A DNA stretch of 64,000 bases from Parus major (Eukaryota > Chordata > Aves > Passeriformes > Paridae): the NCBI RefSeq assembly GCF_001522545.3, contig NC_031774.1, forward strand, positions 54,625,871 to 54,689,870, in the 5' to 3' direction. The position numbers and the translations under genes were made by a program. Every line of letters begins with the position of its first letter. The stretch's first letter is position 1. The notes under the pieces were generated by a model. The model was not told the DNA's origin, made no database searches, and saw only the letters and a list, made by a program, of their open reading frames with translations. Positions 11,746-23,415 of the stretch are shown piece after piece.

Positions 11746-13387
11746 ACTGATAGAGATTGGCAAACAGCAAGAAATGTGGTTCAGCATTCCAGCCAGTCCT
11801 TGGTTACCACATTGCCGTCCACCCCCCTGAGGTCCAGGGTGAGCTGGGTGCAGCTGTCACAGCCCTGCTGGTGGTTATGGCACATGGGGAGGCAGCTGGA
11901 AAGGTCACAGGAACAGAGAGCTCTGCAGAGCCAGGGCCAGGGAGCAGCAAGGGATGGCTGCTCCCTGAGGCAGGAACAGCCAGGAGCAAGGGTGATCCAG
12001 CCCTGGCAGTGCTCTCACCAACAGGCACAGCCCCAAAGAGTCTGGACATGGTGAGCAGAGACGGATCCTGGTGCCTATCCACAGTCCAAGACAAGTCCAG
12101 GCAGCTGGTGCAGCAGATCCAGGGGAAAACCAGAGACTCTGATCAGGAATAAATGGACCCAGAGCCATAGGCAGGGATGGAAACAGGGCTACAACATGGG
12201 TCCAAAGTCCATCCAGAAACAGAGGCCAAATACAGGCCTAGAAACAATCTACAAGGTACATACAGGATGTCCAACCCTGATAGCAGGTCCCTACAGCACA
12301 GCACCAAGGAGGTGGGTTCACCTATAGCAAAGCTCAGAGACTGAAGGCACAAGCTTGAACTTAAATAGAGTCTCTGGGAGGGGTTGAGTTCCAGATGAGG
12401 CTGAACAGAACCATTAAGGCTCATTAATTCCCTCAGAGCCCTGACAATATGTTTGGTTTGAAAGCAGTGAAATGCAGTGTGGACAATATTTGAAATTTCT
12501 TCCCCTATGAGAACCTCTCTGCTGAATAACAGCCTGTAGCATCATCCAGCTTATCATTCCCTGCTCTTCAAAGGCAGCTTGTGGCATCAGGAGTGTATCT
12601 ACCTCACAAAAATCACTGAGACTGGTGCCACAGCGCATCTTCTCCACTGAGTCATGGGACTGGAACCCCTAATAAACTCCCAGAATTACCCCAGTTTGGC
12701 CAAACCATGAGTATCCTCACCAGGCTTCGCTTCATATGGCAACAACATGGGAAGCTCCTTCCCTGCTGAAGGTACAGTACTAGCAGAGGTCCTCACCATC
12801 TCCCTATTCCCTTAAAGCTAAAAATCAGTGTAAACTCACAGACTAGCATATGGTGTGTCTGACACTACAAAAACAGTTAAAGTTGTCAGCATAATTTCAA
12901 GAGCTTTGCAGGGATCTTTAGTGTAAATAGCAGAGATCTCCAATGCAAGCAAGGGGAAGGTGGAACCTGTGGCAGCTGAGTCAAGCCTGGCATGAGGCAG
13001 GATTCAACACTGAATAACAGAAAATGGAGACATTTCCTCCTGTGCCTCACCCTCAATTGTGCTTTTAAATATCCCCTAGTGAAGGGATCAAGGGGGTCAC
13101 ATTCCTGGCTGGATTCCCAGCTCTGACTCAAATGTAGCACTGTCCCCTACACAGATTTTTAACAGAGCAAAATACACTTGAAATAATTTGTACTCTAATT
13201 AGAAACCTTGCCTGCAATTTTAATTGAAAAAACTATTCATCTCTAATAAACAGAATCTATTATATCCTCACTGCTGTGCCAAGGTGTTTATTATGCTGTA
13301 TTTGCAATCTCTGTTCAATCTCTGGAAGCTTTAACAAGAATGAAAATACATGATACAAAAATAAATCCATATCTACCTGTGTCCTTT
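11746..13387. other. Noncoding DNA downstream of LTR-like piece
   Basis: The first 400 bp is GC-richer and carries overlapping frames on both strands (+ frames to 187 and 131 codons, - frames to 96 codons), none recognisable. The rest is ordinary, with AT-rich sequence towards 13.2-13.4 kb. If the LTR reading at 11485-11745 is right, part of this block could be internal element sequence, but no gag, pol or env motif was seen. Confidence 0.55.
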
Positions 13388-13402
13388 ACACACACACACA
13401 CA
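13388..13402. repeat. (AC)n microsatellite
   Basis: About seven uninterrupted AC units. Short and probably low-variability. Confidence 0.85.
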
Positions 13403-14249
13403 AGCATAGTAAAATACAACTAACCTTAGCTACCAAACCTGACTTAACATCTTCTTGTAATAAACAGGGTGAAAAAACAAGAAACATTCACTTGCATGGG
13501 AAGAATAATATATTTTTGGACATTTCTCCCTGAAAGCAAAAGGACAGGCCAGGATTTTCTAGTTTAAGTTAGAAGACAGATAGAATTCAATGGCACTAGT
13601 GGAAACTAGTCTCCTTTGCAGGACTTACATTGCACAGTAACTCAACATGTGAGCACACATATTTGATGACACAGCAGAGCCCCAGAACCTGTGTGTGAAA
13701 AGAGGCATTTCCAGTGTTCCAAAGCGCTTTAAAAACCCAGAATATCAAGTGATCTGCTCAGCCACACTCAGCCAGCAGACTGGAAGAGCAGTAGGATGTC
13801 AGCATCTCTGGCCAGTGAGTAATTGCACTGCTGAATTCCCAACAAGCAGCAAATGGACAGGGCAGTCCCAGCAAAGACATCATGGAGAGTGACAGCTTCT
13901 GGCTAATGCACCTTTCTGCTTTTAGCAGCACTGGTTATCCCTCCAAGGTCACCTCAGCCTTGAGTTAACAGCAGCAGCTGTCTCAAAGAGCTTGTCTCAC
14001 ATCTCCCAGTCCCTCTCTTATGGCTGGGAAGTGGCATTTGGGATGGTCACCCCCCAAAAAACAGAGCTCCCTTCCCAGAGCAGGCAGTGAGCAGTACCAG
14101 AACGCTCTGCAGGTCCTGCCTGAATGCCAGCTAGGGCTGAGGAACCTCAGAAAAGTTCTTGAGCTGCTCTTGAACAAGAAGCTCATGTGCTCTATCCCTT
14201 GCTCCAAAGCCTTGTCAGAGCCCTGTAGTTGTACACATGGGAAAGACAC

Positions 14250-14298
14250 TTCCCACACCTAAAGAAGGGCAGGGTGAAGGCTTTCCCACACCTAAAGA
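14250..14298. repeat. 16-bp direct repeat, period 33
   Basis: TTCCCACACCTAAAGA occurs at 14250-14265 and again, identically, at 14283-14298, with 17 bases between. A local duplication whose identity suggests it is fairly recent or conserved by chance. Confidence 0.85.
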
Positions 14299-14559
14299 GT
14301 CCCTGTGAACTCAAATAGATCTATTTTGTGCAAAACAGAACAGAACATGAGGTGCAGTGAAGGCACACAGTGTAGGTCTGGTCTACTGGAATATATAAAA
14401 TCAGAACACAAACCAAGTGTTTTTCCATTCTGTGCACCACATCAGAAATAAAAAGCAGAAGACCCAAACATCACCTGCCCTTTTTTAAATTACTTCTTGC
14501 TCCTGTTTAAAACTGTGCAAGTTTATTATCGTGTATACTAGCTGCTGGAAAGTTTTGGA

Positions 14560-14920
14560 CGTGTAATTATTTCTGAAACTCAGAGAGTATCAGCAATAAA
14601 AAGGGTGGCATTGTTTTGAGTTTATTTTTATTATTTCCTCAAAAGAATACAGCCCACCAAGGCTACGCAGTTTGCATAAATCTTGTAATCTTTTCTTACA
14701 AATGTGTACAGAAATATTTCCCAGTGTCTGCTGAACATGGTGATAGCAAATACACGTAGGCACAGCATGTAATTTAGAGAATATTTTTGTTTTATTTATA
14801 ACATGGAAGTGAACAGGACAGTCTGTTTGCAGTTGCCATGGAAATTGCTGGCATTAGCTCACTTCTTACCAAAGAGGAAGCAGAAAGCTTTCCACTTTTT
14901 GCTATTTAACCTCTTTTAAT
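14560..14920. other. AT-rich block, candidate conserved noncoding element
   Basis: This repeat-free AT-rich segment has evenly mixed composition, TTTATTTTTATTATTT near 14620, GTTTGCATAAAT near 14668 (an ATTTGCAT-like octamer on the opposite strand), and TTGCCATGGAAATTGC at 14833-14848. Vertebrate conserved noncoding elements often look like this, but composition alone cannot establish conservation. No coding frame crosses it. Confidence 0.2.
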
Positions 14921-15087
14921 ATTAAAATCCTATATACTGCAGTAGTACAAATTTCTCCTCTTTGGAAGGTCAAGGGCATTCTAGAGCTATCATTGCTAAG
15001 AAGAAATTAGCTAATTTGAAGACTGTGCATATGCTTGGTGAACACGATATTTCTTGAAACAGATTGAGCTCATCTGCTTAGAAGCAT

Positions 15088-15138
15088 TTCTCTTTTTCTT
15101 TTTTTTTTCTTTTATATTTTCTTCTTTTTTAATATTTA
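15088..15138. repeat. T-rich polypyrimidine tract
   Basis: Nearly unbroken T and C with runs of up to ten T. On the + strand it could serve as a splice-acceptor-type tract, but no plausible exon follows. Best called low complexity. Confidence 0.8.
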
Positions 15139-16022
15139 AGAGAAGTCTTTGGATTGTGAAAGCTACAAAAACTGGTGAAAGATGTGCAGAGGAAGTTAAA
15201 GCAAAGCACCTCCACATAATTTTTACTAACTTCTCCCTAACTGGTTGCTCACTAATATAATCCCAAGGGATTCTCACCAGTGACACACATTTGTATTTCA
15301 CCAACCACCCTCTCTCCACTCTTCAGGTTCAAGTAATAAAAGTAACCCAACATCCCTCCTCCCTTGCAGAATTATGACCTGGAACAGGGAGAAGTAACTC
15401 TGTCAAGTCTGTAGTATTTCACTTGCCTGTGCAGCTAACGGCAGGTAAAAAGTTCTCAGTTAATATAAAATCAGTTAACAACATAAAATTCCACTTGGAT
15501 AAGACAGCAAAATTACTTTTCTGTGAGGACCCACTCTAGCTGTATCTGTACATGGAGCAGCAGTACTGAATCTTACATATCCTCAAGTTCAGTGTTGTAA
15601 AGGCTCAGCATCCTCAGGATGCAGCGAGGGACAGAAGAGAAGCATCCACCCTGTCTCAATCACTGCTATTTTATTGTTATCAAAGATTAAAAAGCCTGGA
15701 GCATCCACTTTTTCCTGTAAGTCTGACCACTGGGGGAAAACACACACGCACAGAAAACAAGCAAACATTTATTTAATCCACAACTTGTCTTTTTTTGAAA
15801 GATTTTAAAGTTTCTGGTGATGGAAAAACCACCAACCCCTTGGAGACTGGAAGAGGGGTTAATCCCTGTTCAGGGGAAGAGAGGCTCCTCTAGCCTATTT
15901 GGAGCAGGAAGGAAAGAGGTCAGGCCAGGGGAAGTAGGGAGGATAATTATTTGTAAAAACCTGCAGTTCCTCCTCTCTCTCAGTATGTCTCAGATATCAA
16001 GGATGTAAAACTTTATAATTCT

Positions 16023-16063
16023 AAGAAAAAAAAAAAAGAAAGAAAGAAAGAAAGAAGAAAGAA
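16023..16063. repeat. Poly(A) and (GAAA)n microsatellite
   Basis: A run of twelve A is followed by five or so AAAG units ending in AAGAAAGAA. Such tracts often grow from retroposon poly(A) tails, but no retroposon body is recognisable upstream. Confidence 0.9.
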
Positions 16064-17694
16064 CATCAACAGCTTTAATGCCAAAACCCAGTTTCCTTTT
16101 TCCAACCAATCACAGAAACTAAAAATATTTTTAAATACAGAGAAAATAAAAAAGGAACATCTCTATGTTAAGAAGCTCTTCCCCCACCTTGGTTTTTATT
16201 AGTTTATGCACAATAATGTATTCAGCCATTCCCTGTACCTCCTTCTCCTGTAAAGCCCCCTGCCACTCATTTTTCACCTGGCACCCTGCGGTTTCCTGCA
16301 GGCTCACGGTGTTTGCAGTAACACTCCATGGTTATGGCATGTGATGCTCCCTGATCCACACTGTCAGCTGAGCTCCGGGGTGCAGGGCTCACAACTGCTG
16401 CCTTTGGCCACCGAGCACCTCCTGCACCCCCTCTGGAAAACACAGGAGGGATCACTCGCCAGGGCAGGGCAGCCAGGATGCTCCAGACATGGCCGGTACT
16501 GATTTCAGGTGAGGAAATAAAAAAGATAAAGGAGAAAACAGGCTGAACTCATGCCATCCTGCTTAGAGGTGAGCCACAAATAATCTGTCACTAATGCAGG
16601 GGATGTGAGGCCAGGTGCCATGTGCCCTTCCTGGCACCATCACATCGGGCAGGCAGCACCTGCCTGTGCTTTCATCTCACTTCTCAAAGCGCTCACGGGC
16701 AGAAGTGTGGGTAAAAAGAACAGCTCGTCTTTAATGGGGAACTCTTCAAGTCAATATATTGCTTAACTGGCAAATAACACAGGGCTTTGGACAGAGGTGA
16801 AATGTGGAGCTCATCTCTCTATTACAGGAGCCTGGCAGCAGCATTCAGCACCAGCTGGAAATTGTACAGGGTCTTATCGGGCCAGGCTGTCAGGAGGCAG
16901 TCGCAATAATCTAATCTTGATGTGAGAAATGTACGGGTAACCAATTCAAGGTCAGGACAGCCACAGACCATAGATATTCGTTAAAAGATAAGGGAGCCTC
17001 TGGAATAACTTTTAAGATCTTGATTTGCTGAGGTAGGCAAAGTATATTAAAAAAAAAATAAAAATTAAAATCTGCTTTCCAGCAAGGAAAAGTGCAGGTA
17101 GCAGTGATGGACAAAGAGCATTTCACCTCAGACAGAGCTGCCTTTCAGCACTGTTTCAGTCAGCGATCCATCTGCATCATTTGTAAGGAGCAGTAATAGG
17201 CTGCCAATATTTTAATAAGAAGCTGCCACAGAATTCCCTCTCAGCTGTGATAAATCTGCAGGCTCGAGGGAAGGGTTGTTTGTGGAAGGAACAGGCAAGA
17301 AATTAGAAATCTATCCATTTGTCTTCCCTTTCCCACCGAAACGTGCACTTCAGCAAAGGGAACGCTGACACCATGAGATACAGCACTGCACCCACCCCTG
17401 GGTGTGCTGGAAAGCCATCAGCTCCCTCCAGAAGCTATTTAGACTCATTAGCACACACTGTGCCGGTGATAATGAATCCTATCTTGCAGCCGGGCTCCCC
17501 CAGTTGCAGGGGGCAGCTGATGCTTGTCTGGCTGAGAGAGAGGCAGAGCAAACCTGCATCCCTGAGCCCAGCTGCACTGCCAACCCCCAGGAGACCAAAG
17601 CAGAAAATTATAGGGACTGGAGCTAGGGAGCCCAAGAATGTACAGGCAAGTAGAGGGAAAGGTAAGCAGGATGTCAATCAGAAATTCAGGATTC
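16064..17694. other. Noncoding DNA
   Basis: No gene is recognised. Composition is mixed, with a moderately CpG-containing portion near 16.2-16.5 kb. Frames at 17319-17738 on both strands (134, 74, 80 and 96 codons) shadow one another without any domain. Confidence 0.6.
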
Positions 17695-17800
17695 CATTTC
17701 ATGAGCAGCCTGGACTGGTGTAAGGTGTTGCTTCCCACAGCAGTGAGGTTGGAGCTAAATCTTTAAGGTCCCTTCCAAGCACTCCATGATTTTGTGATTT
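17695..17800 (+). mobile_element. CR1 LINE 3' fragment
   Basis: CTTTAAGGTCCCTTCCAAGC is the well-known CR1 3' signature and is followed by degenerate octamers ACTCCATG and ATTTTGTG (17781-17796). The part further left (CTGGTGTAAGGTG) is weaker, so the left boundary is approximate. Confidence 0.85.
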
Positions 17801-20188
17801 CAGGACTCTAATCGTTTCCTGGCACACCCTGCACTATCATTGCTCATCTGGGGGTTTTCAATATAGAAATCCCATGTCTCACAGAAATGAACACACAACC
17901 ACAAAACCATCTCTGCTCTGAGTTTACAGTATAGATGTGCATCAGACATTTAGGGCTTTGGCTCATCCCACTAACACCATCCTAAAGCAAGACCCTTGGC
18001 TTACCAACTGCTTTTGAGTAAGCTGTTTGCATAGTGGGCAAGACTTCCTTGGGTTGGAATTAAAAGTCACAATTATCCATGCCAAGGAAGACACAGACAG
18101 AGTGGAGGAAGTCAGAGCATCTATCCAAACCCAGGTATCTGGAACAGAACATAAAGGCACTTCTTGGCAGCTGGCTAAATTATGAGGGACAAGATGGGTC
18201 TCAGACAATTAGTCAGTATTTTGCTGCTGCTGACTGTCCCTGGTTGCAATGTACTACCACTATCTGCTATTATTATTGAACTTCTGCAGTCAGATGCACA
18301 CTAATATTTTATTTCTGAGGGACAATCAACCACTATAATGACAGTGCACAACCCTGTAAAATGCACCGCTGATCAAGCTCACCAGCTGACACACAGCAGT
18401 TAGCTAATGGTTTCTTTATTTCTTCTTTCTTTTCCCTTTTTTCTAAAGGAATGATTGTTGGCATTTCAAGTTTTCTTCCCAAATATTCAGTAAAAATGCA
18501 GGTACATGAAATGAGTTAGTGCTTGTTGAGAAGTTTGTTTCTGAACATGATTCAAGATTTTTTTTTTAAGCAAGTCATCCTATTTTCCCTGCTTTGAGTT
18601 TTTAGTCTAACACAAGAAGTCAGGTCATTCCACTTCTTTAAATTCTTTTATTCTGGTAAAAAAAAAAAAAATGTCTGTAGAGGATGTTTTTCTTTCTAGC
18701 CATAGTAATGAAACACATTTGCTGGCTTCACACCAGGGACTGTAAACAGGTATCTGTCCTTGTTTAATTTCACAGTAAATAAGGTCTTCTATACATTCTT
18801 ACAGCTGAAGTAGTTCAAAGTAGATTTATTTCTGTCTCTAGTTCTTATGGCTTGGTTAATACCCATAGAAAACTATGTTGGACTGCTACAAGGTAATCAG
18901 ATCTCTGGTAGAAAAGCAAGAAGGGTCACTGAATACATATTCTTAAGGAAAAATAAAATAAAAAACTATCTAGAGGGAAGTGAAAATGTGTTAACTTTGT
19001 CTCCTGTCCTCAACTCTCTGACAGCCCAGGGGATTCAGAGTTTATTGAGACTACCTTTCTTCAGCAAATGGTAGAAAAATTGACTTAAATGTATTTGCAT
19101 GAAGATGCTATCAAGTGGAAGAAGATGAACTGGCAGAATATGGGAACAGCAACAAGTTCCCCTCACTTTTTTTTGTGGAAGAACAGGGAAAAGGCTGATA
19201 GAAAAGGCCAGCATGATCTCTTCCAAGGTCTATGGCCAGCATGGGGCAAGCATCACTTTTTATGATTCACATTCTACCACTGCAGTGCTCAGTGTACTTC
19301 TTCTAAAGGTAATGACGCTTTATTAGTTTCCACAAAGTCCCTTTCCACCCTGTGGTCAGTTCTGTTCTGTAACGTCCATTTTTCCATTATTTCCTCCTTT
19401 CCATTTAGTTTGTAATTGCCGTTTTCCCCCTCCAAAGCCCCTGCCAGTCAGCCATCACATTGGTGATTTGGGCTGAAGTGGCTCTGAGTAAGCTCTAATG
19501 ACAGACCAGGGTCCCGCTGGCTCGGCAGCCTGCAGGCAGGGGAAGAAATAGTCCTCTGCTGCAGTCTTGCAAACCCAGCCCTTCCAGTCATAATGCTTTG
19601 TCTTCTGATTCTTAAAACCTTATTTAACAGTGTCCAGCCAAGGTATTGCTAAGGGCTCTATAGCCCCCGTGGGCACACACTCCTCGGGAGACCCACATTG
19701 TGGGGGACACTTCCAAACCAATAACCACACAGCCTGCCTTCATCCACTGCTCCCTTCATCCCTTCTCCCCTGATGGTGCATTCAGCCTCCCAGGCTGAAA
19801 CAACCTCCCCTCTCAAGTCTCCCAGCACTATCTTTTCTCTGCTGGGATCTCTTCTATAACAGGCTTCTTGTTCTCCTGGCACTGTCCTGCACCTCAGGAT
19901 TGCTTCCTGCCACACGCAGGCCAAACCCATCGCCTTAAACAAATCCTGAGCTCCCCTGGATGCCTGACTGTGCCTCAGTGCTCCTGAGCACGGATTGCAC
20001 AATCCAGGGCTTTATCCTCCCCCAGCCAGAGCTGGATGCATAGCACTTTTGTGTGTGCAGCTGAGTTTACTCGCTCCAGTCCCAAAAATTAAACGTGGCT
20101 GTGCAGCAGCATGCTGGAAGAGAGGAAAACACCCCACAGACACCGGCTGTGAGGCTCCAGTGATGAAGGCCCCCTGTGTTTCATCACA
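17801..20188. other. Noncoding DNA
   Basis: No gene or further repeat is recognised. A/T homopolymers occur at about 18557-18567 and 18659-18671. The longest frame, 114 codons on the - strand at 19658-20002, shows no domain. Confidence 0.6.
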
Positions 20189-20412
20189 TCATAGGAACAC
20201 AGAATCCTAGAATGGTTTGGGTTGGAAATCACCTTAAAAAACATCTATTTCCAACCCCTCCACTAGATCAAGTTACCACCCACTGGATTAAGTTTCTCAG
20301 GGCCCCATCCAACTTGGCCTTGAACACTTTCTTCCCAATATCCACCCCAAACCTCTTCTAGTTTAAAGCCATTCCCACCTTTCCTATCATTCTCTGCCCA
20401 TGGGCATAACAA
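20189..20412 (-). mobile_element. CR1 LINE 3' fragment, reverse orientation
   Basis: Read on the - strand this is the longest CR1 tail in the window. On the + strand it starts with reversed octamers (CAGAATCC, TAGAATGG), then GGTTTGGGTTGGAAATCACC and AACCCCTCCACTAGATCAAG. TCCAACTTGGCCTTGAACAC and the TTCTCTGCCCATGGGCATAA stretch follow. About 220 bp can be followed before similarity fades. Several small deletions are evident and no coding part is present. Confidence 0.9.
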
Positions 20413-23299
20413 CTTAAACAGCCAGATAAGAAATGATGGAAAGTCTCTTCCCAACAGCATAATGATATTCTGTTGGATATCATCATATCAACAGGAAGCT
20501 TATCAATCTTGAGACAGGACAGAAGAGATGGTGACCAGAGGTGACAGGGCCTAATGGCTTCTGGGGCTGTGAGCCAGTGCTGAAGACTCCAGCTCTGTGT
20601 ATCAATTTCCAGTCACTAACATTAAACCACAGTGACCACAAAGATAAGTGCCCACACAGGATCTAAATTAAATAGGGTCAGAAAGGGCAACATGAATACA
20701 GGGTGATAATCAATAAGCTTTGCTATCAACACAGATGGGACAGACTGGTGAATTTTTTATGAAATGGTTACTTCAAAATGAAAAGGATTTCGGTTTTCCC
20801 CAGTTTTCAAGAGCTTTCTGATTAAACACTGGAACTCTCCATTTCATATCTTTTCTGAATAAACTGCTTTTTCCCTGTTGTCCTTATATTGCCCCTCATC
20901 ATATCAAGGCAAGCAGACAGTAAAAACTTTCAACACTGTTTTCAAAGGAAAATTGTCAGCATTATCCCTTTCACCACTCTCTATCCAGTGATTCGTGTAG
21001 AGTACAACCCAAAGAATAATTCTGTAAATAAAGGAACACTGTAAACACCAGTAACAGCCATATATACCAACAGCATGCTTTCAGGGAGATATAGATCACC
21101 CAACATTATCAGTCTGGGGAAGAAAACACAGAAAAATTCTTTCCAAAGGAAAAGATGGCTAAGCCTTATATTGGAATCTATATTATGAGAATTTATATTA
21201 AATATTCCTGATGGTAAAACTAATTACAGTCTGGAATAAATTTTTGCTGATGTTTGTATTGAAAACTGTATATTCAGATGTGATGGAGAGCAGAAAAAGA
21301 AATTAGGGTTATTCCCAAGTTTGAAAACAAGTAACTTAGTTCTAATTATATAAACAATAAAACCAGAAGAAGTCTTCCAAAGGCTTCAATATGTCTCTGG
21401 GCAAAACTCTGGTAGCTAACTAACAGTGGCAGAGCAGCTTCAGGCTGACCAAGATCAAGGACTCACTGAGAACATTAAGCCCAGCAGAGCACCCCAAGAT
21501 CTTATAAAAGAAACATACTGATAGAAAAACAGATCTTTCAAAAGTCATAAGATTAATGGATTCCCAGGAGGCTGCAGGGATCTAAAAGGAGGCAAAATCA
21601 CCTGGTCAAGTTCAGCTAATTCTGACCTAAAAAATTCAGGATGAAAATGAGAGTTAACTAGGAAGACAAGGCCAAAGTGGAAAAGAAAGGCATAGTTACA
21701 GTCAGAACTGGTCGTAACTTAAAATTTCTCTACTACTGGAAAGTCGAACATTTCACAGTTTTTATTCAGAGTATAAATGAAAACTTGAAGTCTTAGTTTC
21801 CTGTAGGAAGAAAAATACTTTAGTTATTTTTTTCTGAAACGTATTTTTCCAAGTGGGTTTTTTTTTCTCCAAACCACATAAAAATCTTTGTAGCCCTGAC
21901 TCCCAGAAATCCCCCAAACAGCCAGAAAATTAAGAGAGAACTAAATTGTCCACTGCTATCAAGACATCTCCAATCATGAAACCAGAGAGTCTTTCTTTCA
22001 GCTCAGTTTTCAGGACTGCAGCCTCTGGCCCCAGTGCAGCTCTGCACACTGCTGTGTTGATATTGAGTGCTCTGGAGAAACGTCCCTCTAGGTGCACAAG
22101 AAGCCCCTGCCCAAGACAACTTCACCTCTGTTTCAGTCAAGTCCACTGAAACATGAAAAGAGCAGGAGGTTTATCACAAACTTTACTGCTAGGAGCAAAG
22201 TGTGAGCAGTCCTGGTCGAAGGAGGGGCCTGGAGCCAGCACACATGACGATGGACAGACACACAGCCTCAGCCTTCTGTTGCTGGCCAAGCAAGGAGTAA
22301 CTGCAGATGCTGAACCAAAGAAGGCTCGTGCTCCCCACAGCTGTTTGCAGAGAAAGCACCCCCAGGACAACCACAGCCCACATGAAAGAACCTAAATATG
22401 CTTCAGCTGCAGAGGATGAGAGTCCAAAGTAAATCACCCTTGTTTTGTCACAGCTCTAAACTGGTGGGTCTTGACTTTCTATAACAGGGTGCAGATGGTC
22501 CTCTGGAGATGTCAGTGGAGAGAAGGTGGGAAGCATTGTTTCTGCCCTCCAAACACTGTAGTCCATGCCTTGTTCCAAACATTCAGTCCATCCCTCTCTC
22601 ATGAGATGAGGGCAACTTTTCCCCAGGTATTTCTCACCTCTCTGCTGCCTGAAGGGTGGGAACACAAGCATCATCAGCTGCCAAAGCACTGGGTTGCTCT
22701 TCTCCTTGTTCTCCCAAAAAGTGAGCTTCCAGCTTTTCCAGGGCCTGGCAGAAACATGCTCCCCACTCCTCCAGGAGCTGTGCCATTACATGGTGGTGGT
22801 TGTTGGCTAGTGATGCCTTTAGCAAGAAAGGCTTGGAAGACACGAGCCAGCTCTGATCCAGCTTGACAGAACCCACACCAGAACCTCCAAACTACCTTCA
22901 ACTTATTTCTGAAGATGAACATTTATCAGGACAAACACTGTATTTTCATGAAAACTGGCCACTTAGAGTAAAAACAAAGGCCCTGTAGCAGATGAAGTAA
23001 AAGCTCACAAGCCTTTCCAGCACCATTAATTACCAATGTAACAGGCAGGCTGCCTTCTTTAAAGACGGGAATAGCAAATTCCCTCCCACCTCTCTAACTA
23101 AAAATTAATGTTTGAAACAAATGGTGCATTGGAAGAGAAATCTCTTTTGATTTTAGAATCCCACACATCTTTACACACAGTGTTGGGATGCCCTAAAGTG
23201 TTAAATGTTTCTCCACCATCCTCTTCCTTGCAGAAATATCTTTCCTCTATTCTTCCCTCCTCCTTCTTTGACATTAATGACTATAATTGACATTATTGT
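20413..23299. other. Noncoding DNA
   Basis: No gene is recognised. A small hairpin sits just beyond the CR1 tail (20470-20494). AT-rich sequence dominates to about 21.9 kb. From 22.1 to 22.9 kb GC-richer DNA gives many mutually overlapping frames on both strands (up to 131 codons), with no domain. Confidence 0.6.
20470..20494. repeat. Short inverted repeat (hairpin)
   Basis: CTGTTG-G-ATAT and ATATCAACAG can pair over ten bases with one bulged G and a four-base CATC loop. It is too small to suggest a function. Confidence 0.6.
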
Positions 23300-23415
23300 G
23301 CTGGCCTAGAACTCAGGCTGTCTTGTGCTAGCTCTTAGCTTTGCCTCAGATTTTCTGTATGACCTTGGAAAAGTCATTTCATATCCATGCATTGGCTTCC
23401 ACATGGACGGATGTA
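23300..23415 (+). mobile_element. MIR SINE relic
   Basis: The segment TGTATGACCTTGGAAAAGTC, then ATTTCATATCC and ATTGGCTTCC, tracks the MIR core (TGTGTGACCTTGGGCAAGTC ... CCTCAGTTTCC). To its left, GTGCTAGCTCTTAGCTTTGCC is compatible with diverged upstream MIR sequence. MIR elements were active long before the bird lineage arose and survive in birds only as scarce, diverged copies. Boundaries are approximate and best near 23350-23402. The A and B box promoter region is not visible, so the copy is dead. Confidence 0.65.

Larger units (their letters stand above)
13403..16022. other. Noncoding DNA with AT-rich core
   Basis: No gene is recognised. The block holds a 33-bp-period duplication (14250-14298), an AT-rich segment at 14560-14920 and a pyrimidine tract (15088-15138). 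Frames at 13983-14262 on both strands mirror each other and lack any domain. The 102-codon - strand frame at 15011-15319 gets its lysine-rich part from reading the pyrimidine tract backwards. Confidence 0.6.

Noticed and set aside
11491..12054. 187-codon + strand open frame
   Set aside because: It runs from the LTR-like segment into unrelated GC-richer DNA, shows no gag, pol, env or other motif, and is overlapped by frames on both strands.
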